DNA of 64,000 nt from Nakamurella leprariae (GCF_016918035.1 NZ_JAERWK010000008.1:248001-312000), one strand, 5' to 3'. Positions 9,422 to 17,586 are shown, counted from the stretch's first letter. The notes: a model not told the origin generated them from the sequence alone. Program-made: numbers and translations.

Positions 9422-10591
9422 TCAGCCCGACCCGGACCCGCGGCCGTCACCGACCAGCAGGCGGGTGAGGGTGTCCCCCGAAGCTGCCCAGGTCCAGGTC
9501 TCCGACACCCAGTCGCGTCCGGCCCGGCCCAGCCGTCGGGCGCGCAGTGGATCGCGCAGCACCGTCGCGGCCGCTTGGGCGACCGCTCCCGGGTCACGCC
9601 CGTCGACCACCTCGCCGGTCCGGCCGGGTCGCACGGTCTCCGGGGCTCCACCCGAGTTCCCGGCCAGCACCGGCAGTTCCGCGGCCGAGGCCTCGAGGAA
9701 GACGATGCCCAGGCCCTCGACGTCCAGCCCGCCACCGCGGGTCCGGCACGGCATGGCGAAGACGTCGCCGGCGCCGTAGTGGGCCGGGAGCTCCTCCGCC
9801 GGAACGGATCCGGTGAACACCACCCGGTCGGCGACGCCGAGCCGTTCGGCCAACGTCGCGAGCCGGCCGGAGATGCGGCCGTCCCCGACGATGAGCAGCC
9901 GCACCTCCGGCACCGCCGCCGTCAACGCGGGCATCGCCCGGATCAACGTGTCCTGCCCCTTGCGCGGGACCAGCCGGGAGACGCACACCACCACCGGGGC
10001 GTCCCCGAGCCCGTGCCGCCCCCGAATTGCGGCACGGGCCCGGGGATCCGGGGTGAAGCGCTGCGCGTCCACCCCCGGGGGGAGGTACTCCAGCGCGGCC
10101 TGCGGGCCGAACGCGGCGGCCACCCGGGAGCGCGCGTACCGGCTCACGAAGGTGACCACGTCCACGGTGGACCCGATGCGTCGCAGGGCTTGTCGCCCGA
10201 CCGGCACCATCGACCAGCCGACCTCGTGGCCGTGCGTGCTGGCCACCACCCGGCGCACGCCGTGCCGTCGCAGACCCGGCGTCAGCAGCGCCAGCGGCGC
10301 TGCGGCACCGAACCAGACGCTGCCGATCCGGTGCTCGTCGATCAGCTCGGCCGCCCGTCGGTGCACCGACGGCACCGGCAGCATCAGCGAGGTCGGGTGC
10401 CGGTGGACCGGGTACGGCTGGTGGGCATCGAACTCCGCCGCTCCCGGCCAGGCCGGCGCGTACACGCGCAGGCTGCCGGCCGGGAGCAACCCGGCGAGTC
10501 GGTGCACGTACGACTGGATCCCACCCGTGCGTGGCGGGAAGTCGTTGGTGACCAGCAGGATCCGATCGGATCCAGCCGACTGGGGAGACAC
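9422..10591 (-). CDS. pimB: GT4 mannosyltransferase PimB' (phosphatidylinositol mannoside synthesis)
   Basis: GDP-mannose-dependent glycosyltransferase, 389 residues, GT-B fold. It fits PimB' (Rv2188c), which adds the second mannose to PIM1 on the inner face of the membrane. Visible motifs: N-terminal LVTNDFPPRTGGIQSYVHRL, the linker VVCVSRLVPRKGQDTLI (diphosphate-binding Arg and Lys), and the C-terminal EGLGIVFLEASAAELPVLAG carrying the retaining-GT4 glutamates. THGHEVGW is the conserved acceptor-side motif. The adjacency to a RipA/RipC-type NlpC/P60 gene is as in mycobacteria. Confidence in family is high, in exact acceptor moderate. Confidence 0.92.
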   Translation of the reverse strand: MSPQSAGSDRILLVTNDFPPRTGGIQSYVHRLAGLLPAGSLRVYAPAWPGAAEFDAHQPYPVHRHPTSLMLPVPSVHRRAAELIDEHRIGSVWFGAAAPLALLTPGLRRHGVRRVVASTHGHEVGWSMVPVGRQALRRIGSTVDVVTFVSRYARSRVAAAFGPQAALEYLPPGVDAQRFTPDPRARAAIRGRHGLGDAPVVVCVSRLVPRKGQDTLIRAMPALTAAVPEVRLLIVGDGRISGRLATLAERLGVADRVVFTGSVPAEELPAHYGAGDVFAMPCRTRGGGLDVEGLGIVFLEASAAELPVLAGNSGGAPETVRPGRTGEVVDGRDPGAVAQAAATVLRDPLRARRLGRAGRDWVSETWTWAASGDTLTRLLVGDGRGSGSG

Positions 10592-10615
10592 GGCGGCGCC
10601 GCTCGGCCGACCGGA

Positions 10616-11929
10616 TCAGCCGGTGACGCGGTGTCCCGTCGGGTTGGGGCCACCGCCGGCGACGGTGGTCACGTAGACCGGCTTGGACGAGGTCGATGCG
10701 TGCACGATCTGCCCATTGCCGATGTACATGCCGACGTGGCTCACCGGCGAGTAGTAGGTGACCAGGTCGCCCGGCTGCAGCTGGCTCAGCGGCACGCTCG
10801 GCAGTCCGGCCTGCGCCCGTGAGGTGCGCGGGATGGTGACACCGGCCTGGGCCCAGGCCCAGGAGGTCAGCCCGGAGCAGTCGAACGAGTTCGGGCCGGC
10901 GGCGCCGTAGACGTACCTGCTGCCGACCTTGGACAGGGCGGCGGCCACGGCAGCCTGGGCCTTGGAGCTGCCGGCCGGGGCGGCGGCGGGCGCGGCGGCG
11001 GCCGGAGCCGGGGCGGCGCTCGACGGCGCCGCGGCGGGAGCGGCCGCCGGGACGGGAGCTGCCGCGGCGAGCGGCTCGGTCCGGGTGGACCGGTCGGCGC
11101 GGGCTGGGGCCGCGGCGGCGGCCTCGGTGGCGGTGGCCTGGGCGACCTGCGCTGCGGCGGCCTCGTTCTCGGCCGCGACCCGGGCCTCCTCGGCAGCCAG
11201 GGCGGCTTCCCGCTCCTGCTCCGAGAGCTGCTCGTACAGGCGCTCGTACTCGGCGACCTGGGCGTCCAGCTGGACCTTGCGGGCGCTGGCGTCAGCCACG
11301 GCGTCGTCGGCGGCGACCTTGCTCGCCTCGGCCTCGCTCTTGGCCGCGGCGGCGGTGGTCGCGGCGGCGTCCGCCTCGGCCTTGGCCTGGGCGGCGGCCT
11401 CCTTGGCGGCGAAGGCCTCGGTCAGGGTGGCCTGCGAGTCCTTGGCCACCCGGTCCAGCGAGGTGGCCTGGTCCAGGAAGTCGTCCGCGGACTCGGCGGT
11501 GAGCAGCGCGCTCACCTCGTTCAGCCGGGCACCCCGGAAGCTGGCGTTGGCGAACTTGTCGACCTTGCCCTGGAACTCGGCGGCGGCGGCGTCGGCGACG
11601 GTGACCTGCTCGCCGGCCACGGTGGCCTCGGAGCTGGCCTGCTCGGCGGCAGCGGCAGCGTCCGCGGCCGCGGTCGCGGCATCGGCGGCGGCCTGCTGGG
11701 CCTCCAGCACGTCCTCGTTGAGGATCTCGGCCTGACGCTCGGCGTCCAGCCAGGCCTGCTTCGCCTGCTCGGACGTGCTCGGCGTCGGCCCGTCCACAGG
11801 ATCGGCCGACGCGGTCATCGGCAGCAGCGCGGTGGCCAGCACGACGGCGGACCCGGCGATCAGCGCCCGCGCCCGGCGCGGCCGGGAACCGGTCGGGACA
11901 CTGGAGGAGAGACGGACTCGAGGTCCCAA
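10616..11929 (-). CDS. Secreted NlpC/P60 peptidoglycan endopeptidase with coiled-coil domain
   Basis: Cell-wall hydrolase of 437 residues. The signal peptide (about residues 18-42, ARALIAGSAVVLATALLPMT-ASA) is followed by a long Ala/Glu/Lys-rich coiled coil (about 55-240), a Pro/Ala-rich linker, and an NlpC/P60 domain with Cys351 (FDCSGL), His398 (SHVGMY) and His410 as catalytic residues. The layout is that of RipC (Rv2190c) and RipA, where the coiled coil is autoinhibitory and is bound by FtsEX in RipC; that partnership is inference here. The start is a TTG ten bases after an AAAGG, directly behind a ydaO-type riboswitch. Confidence 0.92.
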   Translation of the reverse strand: MGPRVRLSSSVPTGSRPRRARALIAGSAVVLATALLPMTASADPVDGPTPSTSEQAKQAWLDAERQAEILNEDVLEAQQAAADAATAAADAAAAAEQASSEATVAGEQVTVADAAAAEFQGKVDKFANASFRGARLNEVSALLTAESADDFLDQATSLDRVAKDSQATLTEAFAAKEAAAQAKAEADAAATTAAAAKSEAEASKVAADDAVADASARKVQLDAQVAEYERLYEQLSEQEREAALAAEEARVAAENEAAAAQVAQATATEAAAAAPARADRSTRTEPLAAAAPVPAAAPAAAPSSAAPAPAAAAPAAAPAGSSKAQAAVAAALSKVGSRYVYGAAGPNSFDCSGLTSWAWAQAGVTIPRTSRAQAGLPSVPLSQLQPGDLVTYYSPVSHVGMYIGNGQIVHASTSSKPVYVTTVAGGGPNPTGHRVTG

Positions 11930-11944
11930 CGCAGCCGTGCCTTT

Positions 11945-12116
11945 CTCTTGCCGCCTACCGGGTTAGCTGACGGATTCGGGCCGAGAAAAGCCCTACCCAC
12001 ACCCGGTTCCGGGCACGCGTCAGCGCACCCGTTCCACGGTGATGGGATTCACCCCAACGAACCTGGGTCCCCGGCTCGACGCCCCGGCAGACTGCGGGTG
12101 CACCGACTCGGCGGTC
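11945..12116 (-). promoter_or_regulatory. c-di-AMP (ydaO-yuaA type) riboswitch
   Basis: Read on the minus strand, the leader of the NlpC/P60 gene shows the conserved blocks of the ydaO riboswitch: GAGCCGGGGACCC (12065-12077), GGGGTGAATCC (12046-12056), then CCGAATCCGTCAGCTAACC with GGTAGGCGG (11951-11979). An outer P1 helix can form between ACCGCC (12110-12115) and GGCGG (11951-11955). The 3' end lies about 20 bases from the TTG start and abuts its Shine-Dalgarno-like AGAAAGG, leaving no room for a terminator before the gene. In actinobacteria this class commonly controls Rpf and NlpC/P60 genes and c-di-AMP lowers expression. Confidence 0.92.
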
Positions 12117-12411
12117 GACCTCTGGGCCTCCAGGAGCGGCGGCCCGACGCAAGGTCTCGAACAGGTTACGAGACGGACACGCGCGAGTCCAGCGCAGGTT
12201 GCGTCCGGCGGTCAGTGGGAAGGGTGTGCTGTCCGTCACCCCGCCGCTGGACCGTCCCCCACCTGGACCGACCGGGTGATCACGGCCCCGCACGGCGGCA
12301 CGTGGCGCTGCTCACGCGGCGTGTCGGTCGGGTCATCGACGTCGACGATCCACCGGATGGACGAGTCCGGTGATCGTCCGGACGGATGATCACCGGGAGG
12401 TCCGCCGGTCC
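12117..12411. other. Non-coding stretch with candidate riboswitch promoter
   Basis: No convincing gene. On the minus strand a TGGACT (12186-12191) and a TAACCT (12163-12168) are 17 bases apart and about 47 bases before the riboswitch helix P1, so they are a reasonable -35/-10 pair for the NlpC/P60 transcript. The rest, up to the stop of the Cys-rich gene at 12412, shows no ORF with codon bias, repeat or hairpin I would defend. Confidence 0.45.
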
Positions 12412-12720
12412 TCATCCGGCGTGCCGGACGGCCGGCCGGCCCCCCTGATCGACCGGACGGACGAGTCGCAACGGCGGCACCAGTCCAGACCCGGCCAGCA
12501 CCCCCAGCGCTGCCCGTTCCGTCTCGTCCCAGGCCACCCCCTCCGGGGGCGCCCCGAGCAGGACGGTGACCACGCACCCGGTGCACGCCGCCCCACGCAC
12601 CGTGCAGGTGCCGCAGTCGACGTGCACCGGCTCGGCCCCGGCCGACGGACCGACCGGACCCGCCGCCTGCCCGTCCCCGTCCCACGCATCGCTGCGGGCA
12701 CCGCCCCACACACCGCCCAT
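12412..12720 (-). CDS. Small Cys-rich conserved actinobacterial protein
   Basis: Protein of 102 residues from ATG 12720, chosen because GGGAGGG lies nine bases upstream; a GTG at 12765 would add 15 residues. The core is CGTCTVRGAACTGCVVTVLLG followed in spirit by an acidic ETERAALGVLAGSGLVPPLRL tail, split here to stay brief. Four Cys (two CxxC pairs) suggest a metal site, perhaps zinc or Fe-S. I recall similar short proteins in many actinobacteria but know no function. It diverges from the DnaQ/GIY-YIG nuclease, and both promoters fit the PafBC damage motif, which points to a role in the DNA-damage response. Confidence 0.72.
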   Translation of the reverse strand: MGGVWGGARSDAWDGDGQAAGPVGPSAGAEPVHVDCGTCTVRGAACTGCVVTVLLGAPPEGVAWDETERAALGVLAGSGLVPPLRLVRPVDQGGRPAVRHAG

Positions 12721-12788
12721 GGCTCGAACTCCCTCCCTGACGCCGACCCCTGGACGAGTCACCACCGCTCATCCGCCGGACGTCGCGG

Positions 12789-12811
12789 ACGCTAGGCGGT
12801 ACCCCCGACAA
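12789..12811 (-). promoter_or_regulatory. PafBC-type (RecA-independent damage) promoter of the Cys-rich gene
   Basis: On the minus strand TTGTCGGGG (12803-12811), eight bases, then TAGCGT (12789-12794). This fits the published mycobacterial motif TTGTCRGTG-N8-TAnnnT with one mismatch. Predicted transcription start is near 12782, about 60 bases before the ATG. Confidence 0.75.
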
Positions 12812-12883
12812 CCAGCCTCCGGTCCCCGTTCCCGGACCGTCCCGACCCCCTCGGCACGCCCGCCGGACCCCGGATCCCCGGCA

Positions 12884-12906
12884 CTGTCGGTGTGCCCGCC
12901 TAGCGT
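12884..12906 (+). promoter_or_regulatory. PafBC-type (RecA-independent damage) promoter of the nuclease gene
   Basis: CTGTCGGTG (12884-12892), exactly eight bases, then TAGCGT (12901-12906). It matches TTGTCRGTG-N8-TAnnnT at all but the first base. The GTG start follows seven bases later, so the transcript is probably leaderless. Confidence 0.82.
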
Positions 12907-12913
12907 CCGCGAC

Positions 12914-14701
12914 GTGCTCCGTCCCGCCCTGCTCGACCGGCGACCGATCGCTCCCGCCCGCACGTCCCGGGCAGGAGCGGTCGGCGCGCCGCCGGTGCAG
13001 CCGAGTTTCGCCGACCTCGACCCACCACTGCGCGAGACCACGTTCGTCGTGGTCGATCTGGAGACGACCGGCGGCTCGGCCGAGACGGACGCCATCACCG
13101 AGATCGGCGCGGTCAAGGTCCGCGGCGGCGCGGTGCTGGGCGAGTTCGCCACCCTGGTCGATCCGGGTCGGTCCGTGCCCCCGCAGATCACCATGCTCAC
13201 CGGCATCAGCGACGCCATGCTGCTCGACGCCCCCCGGATCGAGCAGGTGCTGCCGGCGTTCCTGGAGTTCGCCCGCGGGGCGGTGCTGGTCGCCCACAAC
13301 GCCCGCTTCGACGTCGGGTTCCTCAAGGCGGCGTGCCGGCGGATGCAGGTACCGTGGCCGGCCGCCCCGGTGGTGGACACCGTGCGGGTGGCCCGGGCGG
13401 CCCTGAGCAAGGCGGAGGCCCCCTCGGTCAAGCTCTCAGCGCTGGCCCGGATCTTCGCGAGCACCGTGCAGCCCGACCACCGCGCGCTCACCGACGCCCG
13501 GGCCACCGTGCAGGTGCTGCACGGGCTGCTGGAACGGCTCGGATCGCTGGGTGTGCACACGTTGCCCGAGCTGCAGGACGCGTCCAGGGACGTCGACCCG
13601 GCCCGCCGCCGCAAGCACACCCTGGCCGACCACCTCCCGGCCGCCCCCGGCGTCTACCTGTTCCGCGGGCCCGGCGATCAGGTGCTCTACGTCGGCACCT
13701 CAGGCAACCTGCGGCACCGGGTCCGCTCCTACTTCTCCGCGGCCGAGCAGCGCGACCGCATCAAGCGCATGGTGCTGCTGGCCGAGCGGGTCGACCACGT
13801 GCAGTGCGCCCATGCGCTCGAGGCCGAGGTGCGTGAGCAACGACTCATCGCCGCCCACCAGCCGCCGTACAACCGGCGGTCGCGCGCGCCGGACAAGGCG
13901 TCGTGGATCGTGCTGACCGACGAGGCATTCCCCCGGCTCAGCATCGTCAGCCGCCCGGGCCGGCATCCGCCGGAGCACTGTCTGGGTCCGTTCTCCAGCC
14001 GGGTGCGGGCCCAGGCTGCGGTGGAGGCGCTGCAGGACGCGGTCCCGGTCCGGCGGTGCACCATCCGGATCCGGCGCGTCGCCCCGCAGGGCACCGCGTG
14101 CGCACTGGCCGAGCTGGGCCGCTGCGGCGCGCCCTGCTCGGGGCGCGAACCGGTGGACGACTACGCCGCGCACGTGGCCCGCATCCGCGCGTTGATCCGG
14201 GGCGAGTCCGACGAGGTGCTGCAGACCCTGCTGGACCGGCTCACGGTGCTGGCCGCGTCCGGTCGGTTCGACCGCGCCGCCGCGCTGCGGGACCGGCTCT
14301 CCGCGCTGGTCGAGGCGGTCGACCGCGGGCAGCGGCTGCGGGACCTGGCCGGCATCGCCGAACTGGTGGTGGCCCAGGCGGACGGCTCCGGCGGCTGGCA
14401 CCTGGCCGTGGTCCGGCACGGCCGGTTCGTGGCCGGCGGCTCGGCGCCGCGCGGCATCGACCCGATGCCGGTGGTCGATCTGCTGGTGGCGTCCGCGGAG
14501 ACGGTGCTGCCGGGGACCGGGCCGTTGCCGGCGGCCAGTGCCGAGGAGACCGGCACCGTGCTGCGCTGGATGGCCCGGCCCGGCACCCGACTGGTCCGGA
14601 CCAGCGCCCCGTGGTCCACTCCCCGGTTCGCCGCGGCCCGTTGGCGGTCATACGTCGAGGCGGCCGGACTGGCGCGCCGCCAGCTGCTGGACCACTGGTG
14701 A
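12914..14701 (+). CDS. DEDDh exonuclease fused to GIY-YIG (UvrC/Cho-like) nuclease
   Basis: Two-nuclease fusion of 595 residues, like mycobacterial Rv2191. The N-terminal DnaQ-type 3'-5' exonuclease has VVVDLETTGG (Asp48, Glu50), VAHNARFDVGFL and DHRALTDARAT, giving the DEDDh set. From about residue 245 a UvrC-like GIY-YIG domain follows (GVYLFRG, VLYVGTSGNLRHRVRSYF, the EAEVREQRLIAAHQPPYNRR segment with the catalytic Glu), then a C-terminal region with four Cys (TACALAELGRCGAPCSG). It probably incises or trims damaged DNA. The start GTG sits seven bases after a damage-type -10 hexamer; the open frame continues upstream but without similarity. Confidence 0.92.
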   Translation: MLRPALLDRRPIAPARTSRAGAVGAPPVQPSFADLDPPLRETTFVVVDLETTGGSAETDAITEIGAVKVRGGAVLGEFATLVDPGRSVPPQITMLTGISDAMLLDAPRIEQVLPAFLEFARGAVLVAHNARFDVGFLKAACRRMQVPWPAAPVVDTVRVARAALSKAEAPSVKLSALARIFASTVQPDHRALTDARATVQVLHGLLERLGSLGVHTLPELQDASRDVDPARRRKHTLADHLPAAPGVYLFRGPGDQVLYVGTSGNLRHRVRSYFSAAEQRDRIKRMVLLAERVDHVQCAHALEAEVREQRLIAAHQPPYNRRSRAPDKASWIVLTDEAFPRLSIVSRPGRHPPEHCLGPFSSRVRAQAAVEALQDAVPVRRCTIRIRRVAPQGTACALAELGRCGAPCSGREPVDDYAAHVARIRALIRGESDEVLQTLLDRLTVLAASGRFDRAAALRDRLSALVEAVDRGQRLRDLAGIAELVVAQADGSGGWHLAVVRHGRFVAGGSAPRGIDPMPVVDLLVASAETVLPGTGPLPAASAEETGTVLRWMARPGTRLVRTSAPWSTPRFAAARWRSYVEAAGLARRQLLDHW

Positions 14702-14793
14702 CCCCGGCCGACCCCGCTGGTCGGCCTACGATCCGAACGCGCGGGTGATCGGCCTGCGCGGCGAGCGCAGCACCGAGCAGCCGGGAGGCAACC

Positions 14794-15075
14794 GTGGTCA
14801 CCGCCATCGTGCTCATCGACGTCGAGTCGTCCGCGATCCCGGAGGCGGCGCAGGCCATCGCCGACCTCCCGGGCGTCGACCAGGTCTACTCGTGCGCCGG
14901 CGACGTCGACCTGGTGGCCATCACCCACGCCGCCGACCACGAGCAGATCGCGGACCTGGTGCCGGGCCACATCTCCAAGGTGCCCGGCGTGCTGCGCACG
15001 GTCACCCACATCGCGTTCCGCTCCTACTCGCAGCGGGACGCCGACGACGCCTTCTCCATCGGCTCCGGCGCCTGA
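14794..15075 (+). CDS. Lrp/AsnC-type ligand-binding (RAM) domain protein without HTH
   Basis: Stand-alone AsnC-like effector-binding domain of 93 residues with a beta-alpha-beta-beta-alpha-beta pattern (MVTAIVLIDVES, AIPEAAQAIADLPGVDQVY, DVDLVAITHAADHEQIADLV, GVLRTVTHIAFRSYS). Such proteins bind small amino acids as dimers or octamers but, lacking the helix-turn-helix, cannot bind DNA alone. GTG start with GGGAGG six bases upstream. It lies between the nuclease and trpD (convergent), as in related actinobacteria; a link to tryptophan metabolism is only suggested by position. Confidence 0.88.
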   Translation: MVTAIVLIDVESSAIPEAAQAIADLPGVDQVYSCAGDVDLVAITHAADHEQIADLVPGHISKVPGVLRTVTHIAFRSYSQRDADDAFSIGSGA

Positions 15076-15104
15076 CGGCGCCCGACCAAGGCTGACCGGC
15101 GGGC

Positions 15105-16208
15105 TCAGCCGGCCTGGGCGCCGAACGCCACCCAGCGCTGCACCAGCGTCGCCGCGGCCCCGGTGTCCAGCGCGGTGGCCGCGCGCTCGATGCCGGCGGC
15201 CAGGTCGGCGTCCAGGTCACCGGTCAGCCCGCGGTGCGCGGCCAGCGCGGCGCCCGCGTTCAGCACGACGGCGTCCCGCACCGGACCGTGGGCGCCGTCG
15301 AACAACGCCCGGGCCACGGCCAGGTTCTCGGTGGCGTCGCCGCCCCGCAGGTCCTCCGCCCGGCTGACCGGGAGACCGAGGCGCTGCGGATCGACCACGG
15401 CCCGCTCCACGGTGCGGTCGCGGACCATCCAGACGGTGCTGGTCGTCGTGGTGGTCAGTTCGTCCAGGCCGTCGTCGCCGCGGAAGACCAGGACGTCGAC
15501 GCCCCCGTCCTGGTCACCACCGCTCACCTGCCGGCCGGCGAACACCTCGGCGAGCACCGGCGCCATGGCCGCGGTGCCACACCCGATCGCTCCGGCCGCC
15601 GGCTGCGCCGGATTGGTCAGCGGCCCCAGGAAGTTGAAGACGGTGGGCACGCCCAGCTCGCGCCGCGGCACCGCGGCGTGCCGGTAGGACGGGTGGTACA
15701 CGGGCGCGAAGCAGAATCCGATGCCGACCTCGGCCACCGACGCCTGCACGTGCTCGGCCCCGGCCGACACGGCCACGCCCATGGCCTCCAGCAGATCGGC
15801 CGCGCCGCACTTGCTCGAGGCCGCCCGGTTGCCGTGCTTGACCACCGGAGCCCCCGCGGCCGCGGTGACCACCGCGGCCATGGTGGAGATGTTCACCGTG
15901 TTGGCCCGGTCGCCGCCGGTGCCGACGATGTCGACCGCCCGGTGCGGGACGTGCACCCGGACGGCGTGGTCGAGCATGCTCTCGGCCAGCGCGGCCACCT
16001 CGACCGGCGTGGACCCCTTGGCCCGCAGTGCGACGGCGAACCCGGCCAGCTGGGCGGCGGTCGCGTCGCCGCCCAGGATGCGGTCCATCACCCAGCGGGA
16101 CTGCTCTCGGTCCAGGTCCTGACCGTCCAGCAGGCGAGTCAGGACCCCGGGCCAGGTGATCACCGGACCGGCGGCGGGAGCGGGGACGGACGCGGTCCGG
16201 CCCGTCAC
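15105..16208 (-). CDS. trpD: Anthranilate phosphoribosyltransferase
   Basis: Second step of tryptophan synthesis, joining anthranilate to PRPP. The 367 residues contain the PRPP site ([18 protein letters not shown]), the [21 protein letters not shown] block with the anthranilate-binding Asn and Arg, and [11 protein letters not shown]. The GTG start at 16208 overlaps the TGA of the upstream receiver-like gene (GTGA at 16205-16208), so the two are coupled. No other trp genes are nearby; trpD as an isolated gene beside ctaE is the mycobacterial arrangement. One unusual feature is a run of Thr residues (TTTTTTST) after DGLDEL. Confidence 0.95.
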   Translation of the reverse strand: MTGRTASVPAPAAGPVITWPGVLTRLLDGQDLDREQSRWVMDRILGGDATAAQLAGFAVALRAKGSTPVEVAALAESMLDHAVRVHVPHRAVDIVGTGGDRANTVNISTMAAVVTAAAGAPVVKHGNRAASSKCGAADLLEAMGVAVSAGAEHVQASVAEVGIGFCFAPVYHPSYRHAAVPRRELGVPTVFNFLGPLTNPAQPAAGAIGCGTAAMAPVLAEVFAGRQVSGGDQDGGVDVLVFRGDDGLDELTTTTTSTVWMVRDRTVERAVVDPQRLGLPVSRAEDLRGGDATENLAVARALFDGAHGPVRDAVVLNAGAALAAHRGLTGDLDADLAAGIERAATALDTGAAATLVQRWVAFGAQAG

Positions 16209-16651
16209 AGCGCGGGTTCGGGCGCCGGCGTCCCGGCCGCGACCCGACGGAGCGTCTCGGCCACGGTCTGGGCCGCGGTCACCGGGTCGAGCGGGTGCAT
16301 GACCACCGCGTCGGCGCCCGCCCAGGTGGCCAGCCAGCGGTCGGCGGCCCGGCGCACCACCAGCACCACCGGCGGCATGGCTCCGCCGTGCCGCCCGGTC
16401 TCCAGGTGCAGCTGCCGGCTGATGCCGATGCCGCCGGTCGGCTGCGCCTCGGCGTCCAGCACCAGCAGGTCGACCTCCCGGCCGTCCACCGCGACCAGGA
16501 CGTCGGCCACTCCCGCGGCCTCCTGGTACCGGATGGTGCCCACGTCGGGCGCCGGCCGGCTCCCGATGGCGTTCATGATCTGCTCGCGGACCTCGGCGCG
16601 GTGGCTGTAGACCAGCACCCGCCGGTGGCCCGCGTCGTCCGCACCGGTCAT
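16205..16651 (-). CDS. Receiver-like (CheY-fold) protein, degenerate
   Basis: Protein of 148 residues resembling a two-component receiver without an output domain. [20 protein letters not shown] is the first strand and helix; Asp66 in [15 protein letters not shown] is in the phospho-acceptor place. The usual acidic pair after strand 1 is missing (YSHR), and the conserved Lys of the last loop is His ([10 protein letters not shown]), so it may not be a standard phosphorylated switch. ATG 16651 is chosen because homology starts there; the frame continues 33 codons upstream. It is translationally coupled to trpD and divergent from ctaE. Confidence 0.75.
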   Translation of the reverse strand: MTGADDAGHRRVLVYSHRAEVREQIMNAIGSRPAPDVGTIRYQEAAGVADVLVAVDGREVDLLVLDAEAQPTGGIGISRQLHLETGRHGGAMPPVVLVVRRAADRWLATWAGADAVVMHPLDPVTAAQTVAETLRRVAAGTPAPEPAL

Positions 16652-16730
16652 GCGCCGATGGTAGGCCAGCCGTCCCACCCCGGCCCTGCGGACCGCGCCC
16701 ACTCCGGTGCGGCACGCCGGGCACATCATT

Positions 16731-16747
16731 TTCGACACATTGTCGAA
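16731..16747. promoter_or_regulatory. Perfect palindrome TTCGACA-N3-TGTCGAA upstream of ctaE
   Basis: Seven-base arms with a CAT spacer, in the intergenic region between the receiver-like gene and ctaE, 109 bases before the ctaE start. It looks like a dimeric repressor or activator site. It differs from the actinobacterial LexA box (TCGAAC-N4-GTTCGA). Binding protein unknown. Confidence 0.6.
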
Positions 16748-16757
16748 CAAGTTCCCA

Positions 16758-16773
16758 TGCCCTGATCAGGGCA
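16758..16773. promoter_or_regulatory. Perfect 16-bp palindrome TGCCCTGATCAGGGCA upstream of ctaE
   Basis: Second perfect palindrome in the same intergenic region, 10 bases after the first and 82 bases before the ctaE start. It could be a regulator site or a small hairpin. Too far upstream and without a T run to be a terminator for a minus-strand gene. Confidence 0.5.
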
Positions 16774-16855
16774 GACGCACGCGGCTCCCAGTCCCGACAC
16801 AGATCGTTGCCATCCCACGGGCGCGTCACGCCCCGGCGCAGTTCATAATCGGCAC

Positions 16856-17473
16856 GTGACGACAGCGACGAGCCCGCCGAGCAGCTCCTCCTTCAGCTCA
16901 CGCATCCACACGCTGAACCGGCCGAACATGGTCAGCATCGGCACGATCGTGTGGCTGTCCAGCGAGCTGATGTTCTTCGCCGGGTTGTTCGGCATCTACT
17001 TCACCGCCCGCGCGACCAACGTCGGTGAGTGGCCGCCGCCCCCCACCGAGCTGGACATCCCCTACGCCGTGGTCTTCACGACCATCCTGGTCGCGTCGTC
17101 CTTCACGTGCCAGATGGGCGTGTTCGCCGCGGAGCAGGGCGACGTGTTCGGCCTCCGCCGGTGGTACATCGTCAGCTTCATCATGGGGCTGATCTTCGTG
17201 CTCGGGCAGGCGAACGAGTACCACACCCTGGTGACGCACCACGACACCACGCTGTCGTCGTCGGCGTACGGGACGGTCTTCTACCTGACCACCGGCTTCC
17301 ACGGGCTGCACGTGATCGGCGGGCTGATCGCGTTCATCCTGATCATCGTCAGGTCCAAGATCAGCAAGTTCACCCCGGCCCAGGCCAACGGCGCGATCGT
17401 CGTCTCGTACTACTGGCACTTCGTCGACATCGTCTGGATCGGTCTGTTCGCGACCATCTACATCATCCGATGA
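16856..17473 (+). CDS. ctaE: Cytochrome c oxidase subunit III (aa3 type)
   Basis: Integral membrane subunit of the aa3 oxidase in the actinobacterial bcc-aa3 supercomplex. The 205 residues form five hydrophobic helices, with conserved [15 protein letters not shown], the Glu in [19 protein letters not shown] and the C-terminal [14 protein letters not shown]. The GTG start at 16856 follows a CATAAT (16844-16849) by six bases and has no Shine-Dalgarno sequence, so the mRNA is probably leaderless. It heads the qcrCAB genes, as in other actinobacteria; subunit I (ctaD) is not in the window. Confidence 0.96.
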   Translation: MTTATSPPSSSSFSSRIHTLNRPNMVSIGTIVWLSSELMFFAGLFGIYFTARATNVGEWPPPPTELDIPYAVVFTTILVASSFTCQMGVFAAEQGDVFGLRRWYIVSFIMGLIFVLGQANEYHTLVTHHDTTLSSSAYGTVFYLTTGFHGLHVIGGLIAFILIIVRSKISKFTPAQANGAIVVSYYWHFVDIVWIGLFATIYIIR

Positions 17474-17586
17474 ACGCATCCGGAACGACCGCCGTCACCG
17501 GTACCCACGGGTAGCTGATGGCCCGCCGCCGCACCCCACCCCTGTCGTCCGATCCCGGAAGCCAACCGACCCATGAGGTGTCCCGC

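Larger units (their letters stand above)
12780..12915. repeat. Perfect 20-bp inverted repeat framing a divergent promoter region
   Basis: ACGTCGCGGACGCTAGGCGG at 12780-12799 returns as its exact reverse complement at 12896-12915, with 96 bases between. Each arm contains a TAGCGT -10 hexamer pointing outward and the start region of its transcript. The right arm runs into the GTG start (12914) of the nuclease gene. The match stops abruptly at both ends of each arm. Confidence 0.95.

Noticed and set aside
16731-16747. LexA (SOS) box
   Set aside because: TTCGACA-CAT-TGTCGAA has the wrong arms and spacing for the actinobacterial TCGAAC-N4-GTTCGA consensus.
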